Source: Corynebacterium falsenii
Lineage (GTDB): Bacteria; Actinomycetota; Actinomycetes; Mycobacteriales; Mycobacteriaceae
DNA: 64,000 bases
Direction: 5' to 3'
Assembly (NCBI RefSeq): GCF_020099275.1
Contig: NZ_CP083646.1
Span: 682,001-746,000 of the forward strand
This document shows positions 11,665 to 20,216 of the stretch, piece by piece. The notes below the pieces were generated by a model, which was not told where the DNA came from, made no database searches, and was given only the letters and a program-made list of their open reading frames with translations. A program made the translations under genes and the position numbers. Positions within the stretch are counted from its first letter, which is position 1. Every line of letters starts with the position of its first letter.

Positions 11665-12164
11665 TGAGTGACAAGGATCGCGGGGCGAAGCGCAAGGTGT
11701 TCGTGATCTCCATGGCTGCGGAGATCACGGGCATGCACGCGCAGACCCTGCGAACGTACGACCGGATGGGGTTGGTGACCCCGGAGCGGACACGCGGCGG
11801 TGGCCGCCGTTACTCCCGGGAAGACATCGACCGGCTCATGGAGATTCAGCGCCTGTCCCACGAAGAGGGTGTGAACCTCGCGGGCATTAAGACCATCATT
11901 GACCAGCAGTCGCGCATCGACCAGCTGGAAGATGACAACGCTGCCCTGCGGCATCGGCTGGCTGAGGCGCAGGAGAAGATCCAAGCGCTGCTGGTCCAGG
12001 CTGGGCAGGCTGGACAGGGCGGCCAAGCTGGTCAAGCCGGGCCGGGTGGTTCGCCCGGCTCCGCTGTGGAGCGGCGCCGTGGCGAGATCGTCCACGTGCC
12101 ACGGTCCACCGCCGTGGTGATGTGGGAGCCGCGGCGTCGGCGGCGGGGGAACTCGGGCAGCTAG
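11664..12164 (+). CDS. hspR: Heat-shock repressor HspR (MerR family)
   Basis: MerR-type repressor of the chaperone genes through HAIR boxes; in actinobacteria DnaK acts as co-repressor. 166 residues. The winged-helix N-terminus, VFVISMAAEITGMHAQTLRTYDRMGL with RGGGRRYSREDIDRL, is textbook HspR, followed by a coiled coil (residues ~72-110). A Gly/Gln linker and a basic tail, EPRRRRRG, complete it; the tail is a conserved HspR feature. It starts inside the dnaJ stop codon. Predicted targets in this window are the HAIR sites at 3840, 10344, 22661 and 22691. Confidence 0.95.
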   Translation: MSDKDRGAKRKVFVISMAAEITGMHAQTLRTYDRMGLVTPERTRGGGRRYSREDIDRLMEIQRLSHEEGVNLAGIKTIIDQQSRIDQLEDDNAALRHRLAEAQEKIQALLVQAGQAGQGGQAGQAGPGGSPGSAVERRRGEIVHVPRSTAVVMWEPRRRRRGNSGS

Positions 12165-12170
12165 CCCCAG

Positions 12171-13286
12171 TTACCCTTCCGTGCCGGGCAGCGGCTGTGG
12201 GGGAGTGCGGTACTCCACCGGAGTCTCGGAGAAACTGATGGGGTTGCGCACGCTCTTCTCGCCGTCGATATCCACGATGGGCGCCAGGCCCTCGGCCTCG
12301 GCGAATGCGAAAGCATCGGCCACGTTGTTTACCGGCCCCGCGGGCACACCCGCCTCGCGCAGCAGCGCGAACCATTCCTTGGACGTCTTCGTCCCCAGCG
12401 TGTGTTCCAGCTCGGCCACGAGATCCAGCCGGTGCATCACGCGCGAGGAATTCGTGGCAAACCTCGGCTCGGTAGCCAGATCCTCCCGGTCCATGCAGCG
12501 GCACAGCGCTTGGTACAGCGAGTCGTTGCCCGCCGCGATGGCGATGGATCCGTCAGCGGTGCGGAACACTTCGTAGGGTGCAATGGACGGGTGCTTATTG
12601 CCCTGCGCCACCCCGATTACGCCCGCGTTGAGGTACGCCGAGGCCTGATTGACCAGCGACGATAGCGCCGTAGAGAGCAAGTTGATCTCGATGTGCTGGC
12701 CTCGCCCGCCGCTATCCGGGTTCGCATCGCGGTGGTGCAGCGCCGCGAGGATGCCCATGCCCAGGTGCAGGCCGGTGAGCACGTCGATGAGTGCCACCCC
12801 TGCCTTCGTGGGTTCATCCGGGCTCGGCCCAGTAATGGACATCAGCCCGCCCATGGCTTGCACGACGAGGTCGTATCCACCCAGGTCGCGGCCTGCCCCG
12901 CTGCCAAAACCGGAGAGGGACGCGTAGACCACTGCGGGGTTGAGCTCCCTGGCGGCGTCGAACCCCAAACCCAGCTTGTCCATCGTGCCGGGCCGGAAGT
13001 TTTCGATGACCACGTCTGCCTCCGCAATGAGGTCACGCGCCGTGGCCAGGTCGTCTGGGTCGCGCAGGTCCAGCGCCACCGTGTTCTTGTTGCGGTTCAC
13101 GCTGGCGAAGTAGGTGGAGATACCGCTATCGGTGACGGGCGGGGCCCAGTGACGGGTGTCGTCGCCCACTCCCTTGCGCTCGATCTTCGTGACGGTCGCG
13201 CCCATGTCCGCCAGCATCATGGTGGCGTAGGGGCCCGCGAGCACGCGGGAGAAGTCTGCGACCTTGATTCCGCTGAGCGCTCCCAT
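12171..13286 (-). CDS. Class III (CaiB/BaiF) CoA-transferase, probably glutarate CoA-transferase
   Basis: 371-residue family III CoA-transferase. The N-terminus has VADFSRVLAGPYATMMLADMGA, then NRNKNTVALDLR and ENFRPGTMDKLG. The probable catalytic aspartate is D168 in ALIDVLTGLH. It starts immediately after the stop codon of the glutaryl-CoA dehydrogenase gene with no intervening base, so the two are surely one operon. Animals pair glutaryl-CoA dehydrogenase with a class III transferase that activates glutarate from succinyl-CoA (SUGCT). By analogy this enzyme may convert glutarate to glutaryl-CoA; that substrate is inference. Other short dicarboxylates are possible. Confidence 0.85.
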   Translation of the reverse strand: MGALSGIKVADFSRVLAGPYATMMLADMGATVTKIERKGVGDDTRHWAPPVTDSGISTYFASVNRNKNTVALDLRDPDDLATARDLIAEADVVIENFRPGTMDKLGLGFDAARELNPAVVYASLSGFGSGAGRDLGGYDLVVQAMGGLMSITGPSPDEPTKAGVALIDVLTGLHLGMGILAALHHRDANPDSGGRGQHIEINLLSTALSSLVNQASAYLNAGVIGVAQGNKHPSIAPYEVFRTADGSIAIAAGNDSLYQALCRCMDREDLATEPRFATNSSRVMHRLDLVAELEHTLGTKTSKEWFALLREAGVPAGPVNNVADAFAFAEAEGLAPIVDIDGEKSVRNPISFSETPVEYRTPPQPLPGTEG

Positions 13287-14450
13287 TTACCGGAATGCCT
13301 CCTCGTCGGTGAGGGCCTTGCCGATGATGAGCTGGTGCATCTCGGCGGTGCCTTCGTAGGTGAGGACCGATTCCAGGTTGTTGGCGTGGCGCAGCGGCGA
13401 GTATTCCAGCGTGACACCCGAGGCGCCCAGCATGGTGCGGCACTGCCGGACGATATCCAGCGCAGCGCGGGTGGAGTTGAGCTTGCCGGTGCTGATCTGG
13501 TGCGGCGCGGCCTTGCCGGAGTCCTTGATGCGGCCGATCTGCAGCGCCAGCAGGGTGGACTTGTTTAGTTCCACGGCCATGTCGGCGAGCTTGGCCTGGG
13601 TGAGCTGGAACGCGGAGAGGGACTTGCCGAACACCTGGCGCTCGTGCACGTAGTCGATGGTGGTTTCCAGGGCGTCGCGCGCGGAGCCGATTGCGCCCCA
13701 GATGATGCCGTAGCGGGCCTCGTTGAGGCAGGTCAGGGGGCCGCGGAGGCTGTGCACCTCGGGCAGTCGGTTCTCCTCGGGCACGCGGCAGTTGTCCAGC
13801 ACGATTTCTCCGGTGATCGACGCCCGCAGCGACAGCTTCCTGTGGATCTCCAGGGCGGTAAATCCAGGGGTGCCCTTCTCCACGATGAAACCGGCGAAGC
13901 CTTCGTCCGTACGGGCCCACACCACGGCCACGTCGGCGACGGGGGAGTTGGTGATCCACATCTTCGCGCCGTTGAGGACCCATTCATCACCGTCGCGGGT
14001 GGCGCGGGTCTTCATGGAGGCGGGGTCGGAGCCGGCATCGGGCTCGGTGAGGCCGAAGCAGCCGATGAGCTCGCCCTTGGCCATGCCGGGCAGGTACTTC
14101 TGCTTCTGCTCTTCACTGCCCCAGCGGTAGATGGCGTACATCGCCAGGGAGCCCTGAACGGAGACGAAGGAGCGCAGGCCGGAGTCCACGGCCTCGATTT
14201 CCATGCAGGCCAGGCCGTATTCCACGGCGGACATGCCGGGGCATTCGTAGCCTTCGAGGTGCATGCCGAGGGCGCCGAGCTCGCCGAACTTCAGGCCGAG
14301 TTCCTTGGCGGGCAGGGTGCCCTGCTCGAACCAGTCCTGGATGTTGGGGCGCAGCTCGCGGTCGGCGAAGTCGCGGACGGTGTTCTTGAGAAGCTGCTCG
14401 TCATCGCTGAGGAGCGAATCGAAGTTGGTGAGCTCGAGGGGGTGGATCAT
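13287..14450 (-). CDS. gcdH: Glutaryl-CoA dehydrogenase
   Basis: FAD-dependent dehydrogenase/decarboxylase converting glutaryl-CoA to crotonyl-CoA. 387 residues. Motifs typical of this subfamily rather than generic acyl-CoA dehydrogenases: EAVDSGLRSFVSVQ, CFGLTEPDAGSDP, KMWITNSPVADVAVVWAR and RYGIIWGAIGSA. The C-terminal TYEGTAEMHQLIIG carries the catalytic base, E366. ATG at 14450 lies downstream of AAGGAG. First gene of the operon with the CoA-transferase and divergent from the IclR gene. It would complete lysine-to-glutarate degradation; the upstream lysine enzymes are not in the window. Confidence 0.92.
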   Translation of the reverse strand: MIHPLELTNFDSLLSDDEQLLKNTVRDFADRELRPNIQDWFEQGTLPAKELGLKFGELGALGMHLEGYECPGMSAVEYGLACMEIEAVDSGLRSFVSVQGSLAMYAIYRWGSEEQKQKYLPGMAKGELIGCFGLTEPDAGSDPASMKTRATRDGDEWVLNGAKMWITNSPVADVAVVWARTDEGFAGFIVEKGTPGFTALEIHRKLSLRASITGEIVLDNCRVPEENRLPEVHSLRGPLTCLNEARYGIIWGAIGSARDALETTIDYVHERQVFGKSLSAFQLTQAKLADMAVELNKSTLLALQIGRIKDSGKAAPHQISTGKLNSTRAALDIVRQCRTMLGASGVTLEYSPLRHANNLESVLTYEGTAEMHQLIIGKALTDEEAFR

Positions 14451-14495
14451 CCTTCAGTCTCCTTACGGATATAGGTAAGTGCGTGCGATATTCTG

Positions 14496-14515
14496 TAGTG
14501 TAGCTTACATCACTA
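14496..14515. promoter_or_regulatory. Candidate IclR operator between gcdH and the regulator
   Basis: TAGTG (14496-14500) and CACTA (14511-14515) form a short inverted repeat around TAGCTTACAT, roughly midway in the 96-bp divergent intergenic region. IclR proteins bind imperfect palindromes of about this size. Weak on sequence alone. Confidence 0.4.
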
Positions 14516-14546
14516 GTTTCGTCTTGGGAAGCAATCGGAGGTAAAC

Positions 14547-15344
14547 ATGTTCCCCTTCCCTGAGGACCCCACCCCGGCACGGCCGAATCACCGCACGGTG
14601 GATCGCATCGCGGGCATCCTAGAGTTCGTCGCGCGCGAACGAGAGCCACAGAGCCTCACGAAGATCGCGCAAGCCGTGGGAGCGCCGGTCAGCTCCGTGC
14701 AGTCCCTCGTCAATGGGCTCACGGCCACGGGGTATCTCAAGGAGCAGGGGAAGGCGTACCGGTTGGGGTTGGCACCCTATTTCCTCACGGCCCTGGCTGG
14801 ACAGCAGCTCGTGACGACGGTGACACACGAGATGCTCGAGGACATCGTTGCGGAAACCGGCTTCATTGTGGTGTTGGCCGTGCTCATCGGGGAGGACGTC
14901 TACTACGTGGATTACGCCTGCTCGGATCCGGCTTTTGAATACTTGGCGCAGAACCGGCTGAAGCGCCACCCGCTGGAGACTTCAGCGGGGTGGGTGCTGC
15001 TGTCTGGCCTGGACGTGCCCACGGCATGGAACTATCTCGCCGCCGCGGAGGGGAAACAGGAGCTTGTCGACCGATTCCAAAGGGAATATCCCACTCTTCG
15101 ACAGACCGGCGAGTGTGTGGCGCCTGGGGTGGCGTCGAACGGGGCGGATGGCGTGGCCGTTGCGGTGCGCGACAGGAGCGCCGACCGGAGCGCAGCTAGA
15201 AGCGCAGGAACGGGCGCCGGTGCAAGCATCGAGGGCACGGCCGTGGCAGCGGTCAGTGTCATCGCGACCACCGAGGAGATCAGCGCGAATGCAGAACACA
15301 TCATCGGCGTGCTCCGCAAGCACGCGCACCGTTGGAACTCTTAG
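14547..15344 (+). CDS. IclR-family transcriptional regulator
   Basis: 265 residues. The N-terminal winged helix covers ~18-75 (HRTVDRIAGILEFVAREREPQSLTKIAQAVGAPVSS). The C-terminal effector domain includes VLIGEDVYYVDYA, HPLETSAGWVLLSG and a final AVSVIATTEEI. An Arg/Ser/Ala-rich insert (DRSADRSAARSAGTGAG) interrupts the effector domain near residue 210, which is unusual. ATG at 14547 has a GGAGG site. Divergent from gcdH, so its likely role is effector-dependent control of the gcdH/CoA-transferase operon, with glutarate or glutaryl-CoA as a plausible but unproven ligand. Confidence 0.88.
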   Translation: MFPFPEDPTPARPNHRTVDRIAGILEFVAREREPQSLTKIAQAVGAPVSSVQSLVNGLTATGYLKEQGKAYRLGLAPYFLTALAGQQLVTTVTHEMLEDIVAETGFIVVLAVLIGEDVYYVDYACSDPAFEYLAQNRLKRHPLETSAGWVLLSGLDVPTAWNYLAAAEGKQELVDRFQREYPTLRQTGECVAPGVASNGADGVAVAVRDRSADRSAARSAGTGAGASIEGTAVAAVSVIATTEEISANAEHIIGVLRKHAHRWNS

Positions 15345-15358
15345 GAGCTCGAGGGCTC

Positions 15359-16969
15359 TTAGAGGTTGATCTGGCCGTTGGCGATGAACACCAGCGCCAA
15401 GATGGCCGATGCCACGATGAGGGTGGAGATCACCCACTCGAAGGCGTTGAAGATGCGCTCGCTGGCGCTGATGCGCGTGAAAACGTACACAATCATGCCG
15501 GGCACGATGAGCAGCGTGCCGAGCAGCACGAACTGCAGCTCGGCGGCGTACAGCAGCCACAGCGAGTAACCGAAGGCCACCGCGGAGATGAGCAGGTGCA
15601 CGCGGTTGGTGGAGCGGGGAACCTCGGGGCCGGTGAGGTCGAACTTCCGGCCGGCGTCTGGGTGCGAGATGCCGCGCCCGCGGGTGGCGAGGAACAGCAG
15701 GTACAGGCTGGCGAACACGTAGGGCACCAGGTACAGCGACGTGGCGAGCTGCACCATCGTGGTGTACGTGGACTGGTTGAGGTAGAACACCACGATGAAG
15801 ATCTGGATGACCACCGCGGAGACGAACTGCGAGACGTACGGCGCGCCCATAGAGTTGGTGCGCCCGATGATCTTCGGAAGCAGCCCATCCTGAGCCATGA
15901 GGCTGATCGGCTCCGCGCAGAGCATCTGCCACGACACGTAGGCGCCGAGCACGGAGATGCACAGGCCGATGGAGATCAGTCCGCCGCCCCACGGGCCGAC
16001 TACCTGCTGCAGCACCGCGCCCATGGAGTTATCGCCCATGGCCGCAAGCTCCTCGCGCGGCACCACGCCATAGGAGAGGAAGCTCACGGAGATCAGCAGG
16101 AAGAATACGGACACGAAGCCCAGGAACGTGGCGATGGAGACGTCCTTACGGTGCCGTGCGCGCTTGGAGTACGTGCTGGCACCCTCTACGCCGATGAAGG
16201 CCCACACGGTGAACAGCATCATGCCCTTGACCTGGTCGGTGACGGACATGGCGGTGTCCTGATTTTCGCCGAAGGTGGCGGCGCGGCCCCAGAAGTCAGA
16301 GGTAAACACTTCCGTGTTGAAGCCCAGGAAAGCCACGAGCACAAGGAATGCCACGATGGGCAGGATCTTTGCCACCGTGGTGATCACGTTCATGATGGCG
16401 GCCTGGCGAATACCGCGGGAGAGGATCACGAAGATGCCCCAGGTCAGCGCGGATACGCAGATGGCCTGGATGAGCGGCTGGTCGCCGTTGAAGACGGGGA
16501 AGAAGAAGCCCAGGGAGCTGAAGAACAGCGTGGCGTAGCCGACCTGCGCGATGATCGTGCCCAGCCAGTAACCCCACGCGGAGGCGAAGCCCACGAAGTC
16601 GCCGAGCCCGGCGCGCACGTAGGCGTACACGCCGGAGTCCAGGTGCGGCTTGCGCAGGGCGAGCGCCTGGAAGACGTAGGCGATGCACAGCATGCCCACG
16701 CCGGTGATGAGCCAGCCGATGAGGGCCGCGCCGGGGGATGCGACCGAGGCGATGTTCTGTGGCAACGCGAAGATACCCGCGCCCACGGTGGAGCCGATGA
16801 TGAGGCTCACGAGGGTGCCCATCCGCACGGTGCGCGGATCGTCCTTGACGAGGACCTCGGGCGTGGAGGCGTTGGGTGCGTAGGTGTCGGCGCTCGCGCT
16901 GTCGTCGATCACCGTCTTCTTCACAACTCCGCCAGTTGCTGGGTTATCCCCACTATCTGTCTCTTTCAC
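15359..16969 (-). CDS. APC-superfamily basic amino-acid permease (ArcD/LysI-like)
   Basis: 536-residue integral membrane transporter with about 12-13 hydrophobic segments. The first, VSLIIGSTVGAGIFALPQNIASV, has the unwound-helix glycine motif of the APC family. An N-terminal cytoplasmic extension of ~45 polar residues precedes it. The pattern (DSGVYAYVRAGLGDFVGFASAWGYWLG) fits arginine/ornithine or lysine antiporters such as ArcD and LysI. The start is GTG at 16969, with no better alternative nearby. It ends 14 bp from the convergent IclR gene and follows the flavin monooxygenase gene by 20 bp. Near glutarate genes, lysine is an attractive substrate; this is inference. Confidence 0.85.
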   Translation of the reverse strand: MKETDSGDNPATGGVVKKTVIDDSASADTYAPNASTPEVLVKDDPRTVRMGTLVSLIIGSTVGAGIFALPQNIASVASPGAALIGWLITGVGMLCIAYVFQALALRKPHLDSGVYAYVRAGLGDFVGFASAWGYWLGTIIAQVGYATLFFSSLGFFFPVFNGDQPLIQAICVSALTWGIFVILSRGIRQAAIMNVITTVAKILPIVAFLVLVAFLGFNTEVFTSDFWGRAATFGENQDTAMSVTDQVKGMMLFTVWAFIGVEGASTYSKRARHRKDVSIATFLGFVSVFFLLISVSFLSYGVVPREELAAMGDNSMGAVLQQVVGPWGGGLISIGLCISVLGAYVSWQMLCAEPISLMAQDGLLPKIIGRTNSMGAPYVSQFVSAVVIQIFIVVFYLNQSTYTTMVQLATSLYLVPYVFASLYLLFLATRGRGISHPDAGRKFDLTGPEVPRSTNRVHLLISAVAFGYSLWLLYAAELQFVLLGTLLIVPGMIVYVFTRISASERIFNAFEWVISTLIVASAILALVFIANGQINL

Positions 16970-16987
16970 GGTTGTTACCGTACCGTG
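16967..16987. promoter_or_regulatory. Inverted repeat between monooxygenase and permease genes
   Basis: CACGGT and ACCGTG flank a 9-bp centre in the short gap before the permease start, overlapping its GTG codon. It could be a translational hairpin or an operator. Role unknown. Confidence 0.35.
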
Positions 16988-16989
16988 AA

Positions 16990-18240
16990 TCAGCCCCGAG
17001 CACTACTGCGTTCCAAGTATTTCATCGCTTCTCGGCCCGCGCGCACTCCGGCCCTGTTCGCGCCCACGGTAGAGGCTGTGGAGCCGTACCCGACGAGCTT
17101 GACTCTCGGCTCCCGCGCCACGTCTACTTCCGAGGCCATGGTGATCCCGCCGCCGTGCTCCCGCAGGTGGAGTGGGCGCAGGTGATTGAGCGCGTGTCGG
17201 AATCCCGTGTTCCAAAAGATCACGTCGGCCTCGATGGTGGTTCCGGCGGGGTATGGCTGCCAGCTTACGGGAATCGCGAGATCCTCCGTGGGCTCGGGTT
17301 GGGCCTTGTTATATCCGACGCCACCAGCCAGCACCTCGCTAAACATCCCATGGGACACCAAGGTTCCCCGCTGCACAGCCCGAAGGTAGGCGGGTGTTTG
17401 GGGAATGCCTGTTGTGCTGACGACCGAGGGCGGGGTGTACCCACGGAAGGTGCGGCGCCGCACTGTTTCCTCAACGTGGTGGCCCCATTCCAGATCGAAC
17501 GGGCGGTAGGAGAAGTTCGGTGCGCGGCGGGTGGCCCATGTTGTGGTGGTGACCTGCTCCAGTTCCAGGAGGAACTGCACGGCCGACAGTCCACCGCCGA
17601 CGACTATGGTGTGTTTGTCGCGGAAGTCCTCGGCCGCGCGGTAGTTGACGGTGTGCAGCTGGGTGCCGCGGAAGTTCTCCATGCCGGGGATGTGGGGGAT
17701 GTACGGCTGGGACCATGTGCCGGTGGCGGATAGCACTACGTCCGCGCTGATGTGGATGGAGCGCGGGGGTGCCGAATCGGTGCTGTTTCCGGGCAGTTCC
17801 ACGGTGAGGATCAGCGGCGCGGGAGAGGATTCGCCGGCGGGGGAGGAGTCGCCGGCGGGGCGCGGGGAGGAATCGCTCACCGCGGTGACGTGCGCGGGGC
17901 GGATGATGGGCAGCTCGAAGGTGTCCTCGTAGCTGCCGTAGTAGTCGGCCACCACACTGGAGGCCGGCCGGTGGGTGTCTGCCTCCCCCATGGGCATGCC
18001 GGGCAGGTCGGCGATGCGGTGGGCTTTGCCCAAGGTGAGGGAGTCCCATCGGTGCCGCCATGCCCCGCCGGGGCCGTCGTTGGCATCGAGCACGATGAAG
18101 TCTTCCCACGGCGTCAGCCCACGCCGCCGCAGTTCGTGGGCGGCGGCGAGCCCAGCCTGACCGGCTCCGATGACCACGGCGGCGAAGCGGCGGTCGTTGT
18201 TCTGCGCGAGCCACGCGGAATTCTGAGCATTGCTCGTCAT
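16990..18240 (-). CDS. FAD-dependent monooxygenase / NAD(P)-binding oxidoreductase
   Basis: 416 residues. The N-terminal Rossmann motif AAVVIGAGQAGLAAAHELRRRG binds FAD. GGAWRHRWDSLTLGKAHR resembles the flavin-containing monooxygenase and YUC-type proteins. A second dinucleotide site appears as TIVVGGGLSAVQFLLEL at about residues 214-230, and SATGTWSQPYIPHIPG is the typical linker. A Ser/Pro/Ala insertion lies near residue 155. ATG at 18240; the ribosome-binding site is weak. Co-oriented with the permease downstream. Substrate unknown; family members oxygenate amines, sulfides or ketones. Confidence 0.85.
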   Translation of the reverse strand: MTSNAQNSAWLAQNNDRRFAAVVIGAGQAGLAAAHELRRRGLTPWEDFIVLDANDGPGGAWRHRWDSLTLGKAHRIADLPGMPMGEADTHRPASSVVADYYGSYEDTFELPIIRPAHVTAVSDSSPRPAGDSSPAGESSPAPLILTVELPGNSTDSAPPRSIHISADVVLSATGTWSQPYIPHIPGMENFRGTQLHTVNYRAAEDFRDKHTIVVGGGLSAVQFLLELEQVTTTTWATRRAPNFSYRPFDLEWGHHVEETVRRRTFRGYTPPSVVSTTGIPQTPAYLRAVQRGTLVSHGMFSEVLAGGVGYNKAQPEPTEDLAIPVSWQPYPAGTTIEADVIFWNTGFRHALNHLRPLHLREHGGGITMASEVDVAREPRVKLVGYGSTASTVGANRAGVRAGREAMKYLERSSARG

Positions 18241-18343
18241 AGCTCACACAGTAGTGCAGTGATGCAGTCGTGCATGAACAGCGGAGCAGCGCAGTGGCGC
18301 ACGCGCTGCGGAGCAGCGCCTGTCGGCACTCGTTGTCCTGCCA

Positions 18344-19630
18344 TCAGGGGCTCACCTGCGGATCAGCGAGGTAAGAGCTGTGGGCATCGCCTTCGCCGCG
18401 GAAGCACACCAGCGCGTCCAGTATCTTGCGCCATGCGTACGAGTCCCACCCGGGCTGCGATTCTGCCGGCGACCCCCGGCCGGACTGTGGCGGCGAGCTG
18501 TAATTCGGCGCCGCTGGATCGGGGCCATGTACTCCGCCGAATGGCCCGGTGGTGAAGCTGATCATGTCGCCAGGCTGCAGCGTTGTTTCCACTCGACCAT
18601 CGCCAGGTACGGTGCCCTCCCGTGTGTGCAACTCCAGTTCGGACGCCGAGGGAACGCGCGTTCCGGGGCTGCCCCAAAAGTGAATATTGTCCGCCGTGAG
18701 CCCTTGTTCTGCCGCAGTGCCCGTGACCACGGATCCGTAGCTGTATCCCACCACCGTGAGCTGCGCGTTCGGGTTGGCGGATCGCAATCCGCGCTGGAAC
18801 TTTTCCAGCGAGCCCGATGCAGCGTGCGCAGCGAAAGGCAAGGATCCTACTGCTGTGTTCGAGGGGGCCTTGTAATCGTGCCACGCGACCACCGCCACGG
18901 AGCGTCCCTGCGCTGCCGCCTGCTCTACCTGGGTGCGAGCCCATGCGACCGTTCTTTCCGTCGCGCCGGGTTCGCTGGATCCCACGCCGCTGACCAGTGT
19001 GATGATCTGGTCTGCTTTTTCGACGTCGCCGACGGTCACGATCGGTCCGTTGGCTCCTGTGGTTTCCACAATCGGCACGCCACCGCCCGCGACTGCCTCG
19101 TGAGGGATGTCGCGCGCTGGCCCGGGCGCGGGCGGCGCTCCGCTCAGCATCGCGCGCAGCGCTGCCCCAGCGGCGGCGTCTAGGCCGGTGATGAAGGTGA
19201 TGGCTGCGCGAAGGATCACACCAAGCGTCTGCGCCATCGCCGACAAACTGGATCCGACTGTAGGGAGAAGTGCCAGCGCCCCCGCGGATACATCGCCCGC
19301 TGGGCTGACGGTGAACCTCAGACCCCGCGCCACCGTCATCGCAGCCTGCACGGTTGTCCGGGCCCCACCCAGGGCCGACGCCTGGGCGTCCGTGACCGCT
19401 CCCGCCGCGGATACCGTGAACCCCAGCGCCTCCAGCGGGGCCGACGAGGTATCCGCCGCCCGCGACGCCGCGTCCGCCGCACTTCCCGTCCATATCTCGC
19501 CCCACTCGGCGGTGTCCCGCGCCCACGAGGCATCGTCTTGCACGCCGTCACCGAAGAAGCGTAGTTGTTCGGCGAGCTTCGCCAATCCTGCGGCGTCGCT
19601 GTGTTCGAGGTCCGCTACCGTGATGCTCAT
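18344..19630 (-). CDS. DUF1023 alpha/beta-hydrolase with ESX-like N-terminus
   Basis: 428 residues. The N-terminal ~110 residues are helical and Ala-rich with a WTGSAADAA segment, resembling WXG100/ESX-associated proteins. The C-terminal half is an alpha/beta-hydrolase of the actinobacterial DUF1023 type: IITLVSGVGSSEPG, VVAWHDYKAPS, nucleophile elbow GYSYGS (about residue 297) and a late D-A-H-S-S-Y. Its ATG overlaps the stop of the small upstream gene (TCAT shared bases), so they are co-translated. Family members are often encoded with type VII-secretion-like partners. Substrate unknown. Confidence 0.82.
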   Translation of the reverse strand: MSITVADLEHSDAAGLAKLAEQLRFFGDGVQDDASWARDTAEWGEIWTGSAADAASRAADTSSAPLEALGFTVSAAGAVTDAQASALGGARTTVQAAMTVARGLRFTVSPAGDVSAGALALLPTVGSSLSAMAQTLGVILRAAITFITGLDAAAGAALRAMLSGAPPAPGPARDIPHEAVAGGGVPIVETTGANGPIVTVGDVEKADQIITLVSGVGSSEPGATERTVAWARTQVEQAAAQGRSVAVVAWHDYKAPSNTAVGSLPFAAHAASGSLEKFQRGLRSANPNAQLTVVGYSYGSVVTGTAAEQGLTADNIHFWGSPGTRVPSASELELHTREGTVPGDGRVETTLQPGDMISFTTGPFGGVHGPDPAAPNYSSPPQSGRGSPAESQPGWDSYAWRKILDALVCFRGEGDAHSSYLADPQVSP

Positions 19631-19935
19631 CGCGCACCGTCCAGGGCGTTCGCGTTCACACTGTCTTGGTTATCGACGCCATCAGCGAACCGCATGATCG
19701 ATAGCGTCGTGGCTAACAGCTGCTCCCCATGTCCACGGATAGCGCGGCCGCCCTCGGTGCACAGGTGCGCAAGAGCGCCGGGGAAGATGTTCCCAGCGAT
19801 CGTCGGGGGACTTTCGCCCGCGAGGGCCGTGCCAAGATTCTGACAGTGCTCTGCCGCAAGCTCGAGGTTCGAGCAGCGCCGGTGCACACCGGGGGTGTGG
19901 ATGGACAAGGTGGTGAGATAGGAGATGTTGAGCAT
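19627..19935 (-). CDS. Small ESX/EspC-like helical protein
   Basis: 102 residues from ATG at 19935, chosen because AAGGA lies nine bases upstream; a longer frame to 20064 gives a low-complexity N-terminus and was rejected. The protein is predicted helical: LELAAEHCQNLGTAL ... IFPGALAHLCTEGGRAIRGHGEQLLATTLSIMRFADGVDN. This has the size and heptad look of WXG100/EspC-type proteins, without a clean WXG. Overlaps the DUF1023 gene by 4 nt. Role as a partner or secretion guide of that hydrolase is inference. Confidence 0.65.
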   Translation of the reverse strand: MLNISYLTTLSIHTPGVHRRCSNLELAAEHCQNLGTALAGESPPTIAGNIFPGALAHLCTEGGRAIRGHGEQLLATTLSIMRFADGVDNQDSVNANALDGAR

Positions 19936-20127
19936 GAGATCGAGTCCTTGTGGTGCGAGCTTGGGGTCTTGGAGTCTTGGGGGCTTGGAGGTCTTTGGAA
20001 GCGTGTGCCTTTGAGATCTAGCGCCGCCGCGTGTGCGGTTCTCGGGACAGGCAGGCCGGGGCATGACCGGAACACGGCTGAGGGTAGGGGAGGGTGTGGC
20101 GTCGAGACGAGAAAGAAAAAAGGCGGC

Positions 20128-20154
20128 CTGTGGATAACTGAGAGTTATCCACAG
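20128..20154. promoter_or_regulatory. Inverted pair of perfect DnaA boxes (hairpin)
   Basis: CTGTGGATAACT and its exact reverse complement AGTTATCCACAG are separated by GAG. Each arm contains the DnaA-box sequence TTATCCACA (20129-20137 on minus, 20145-20153 on plus). It lies about 60 bp upstream of the nitrilase-family gene. On the minus strand the hairpin is followed by CCGCC and six T residues, so weak terminator activity in that direction is an alternative. Confidence 0.7.
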
Positions 20155-20216
20155 GGGAGGAAAATTGATCGGTCGTTGAGGGGCGCGATGTCGCTAAGAT
20201 CGCTACGCTGGTGGGT

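Noticed and set aside
15332..17185. 617-codon plus-strand frame opposite the permease gene
   Set aside because: Highly charged repetitive His/Glu/Asp product, the antisense image of hydrophobic membrane codons.
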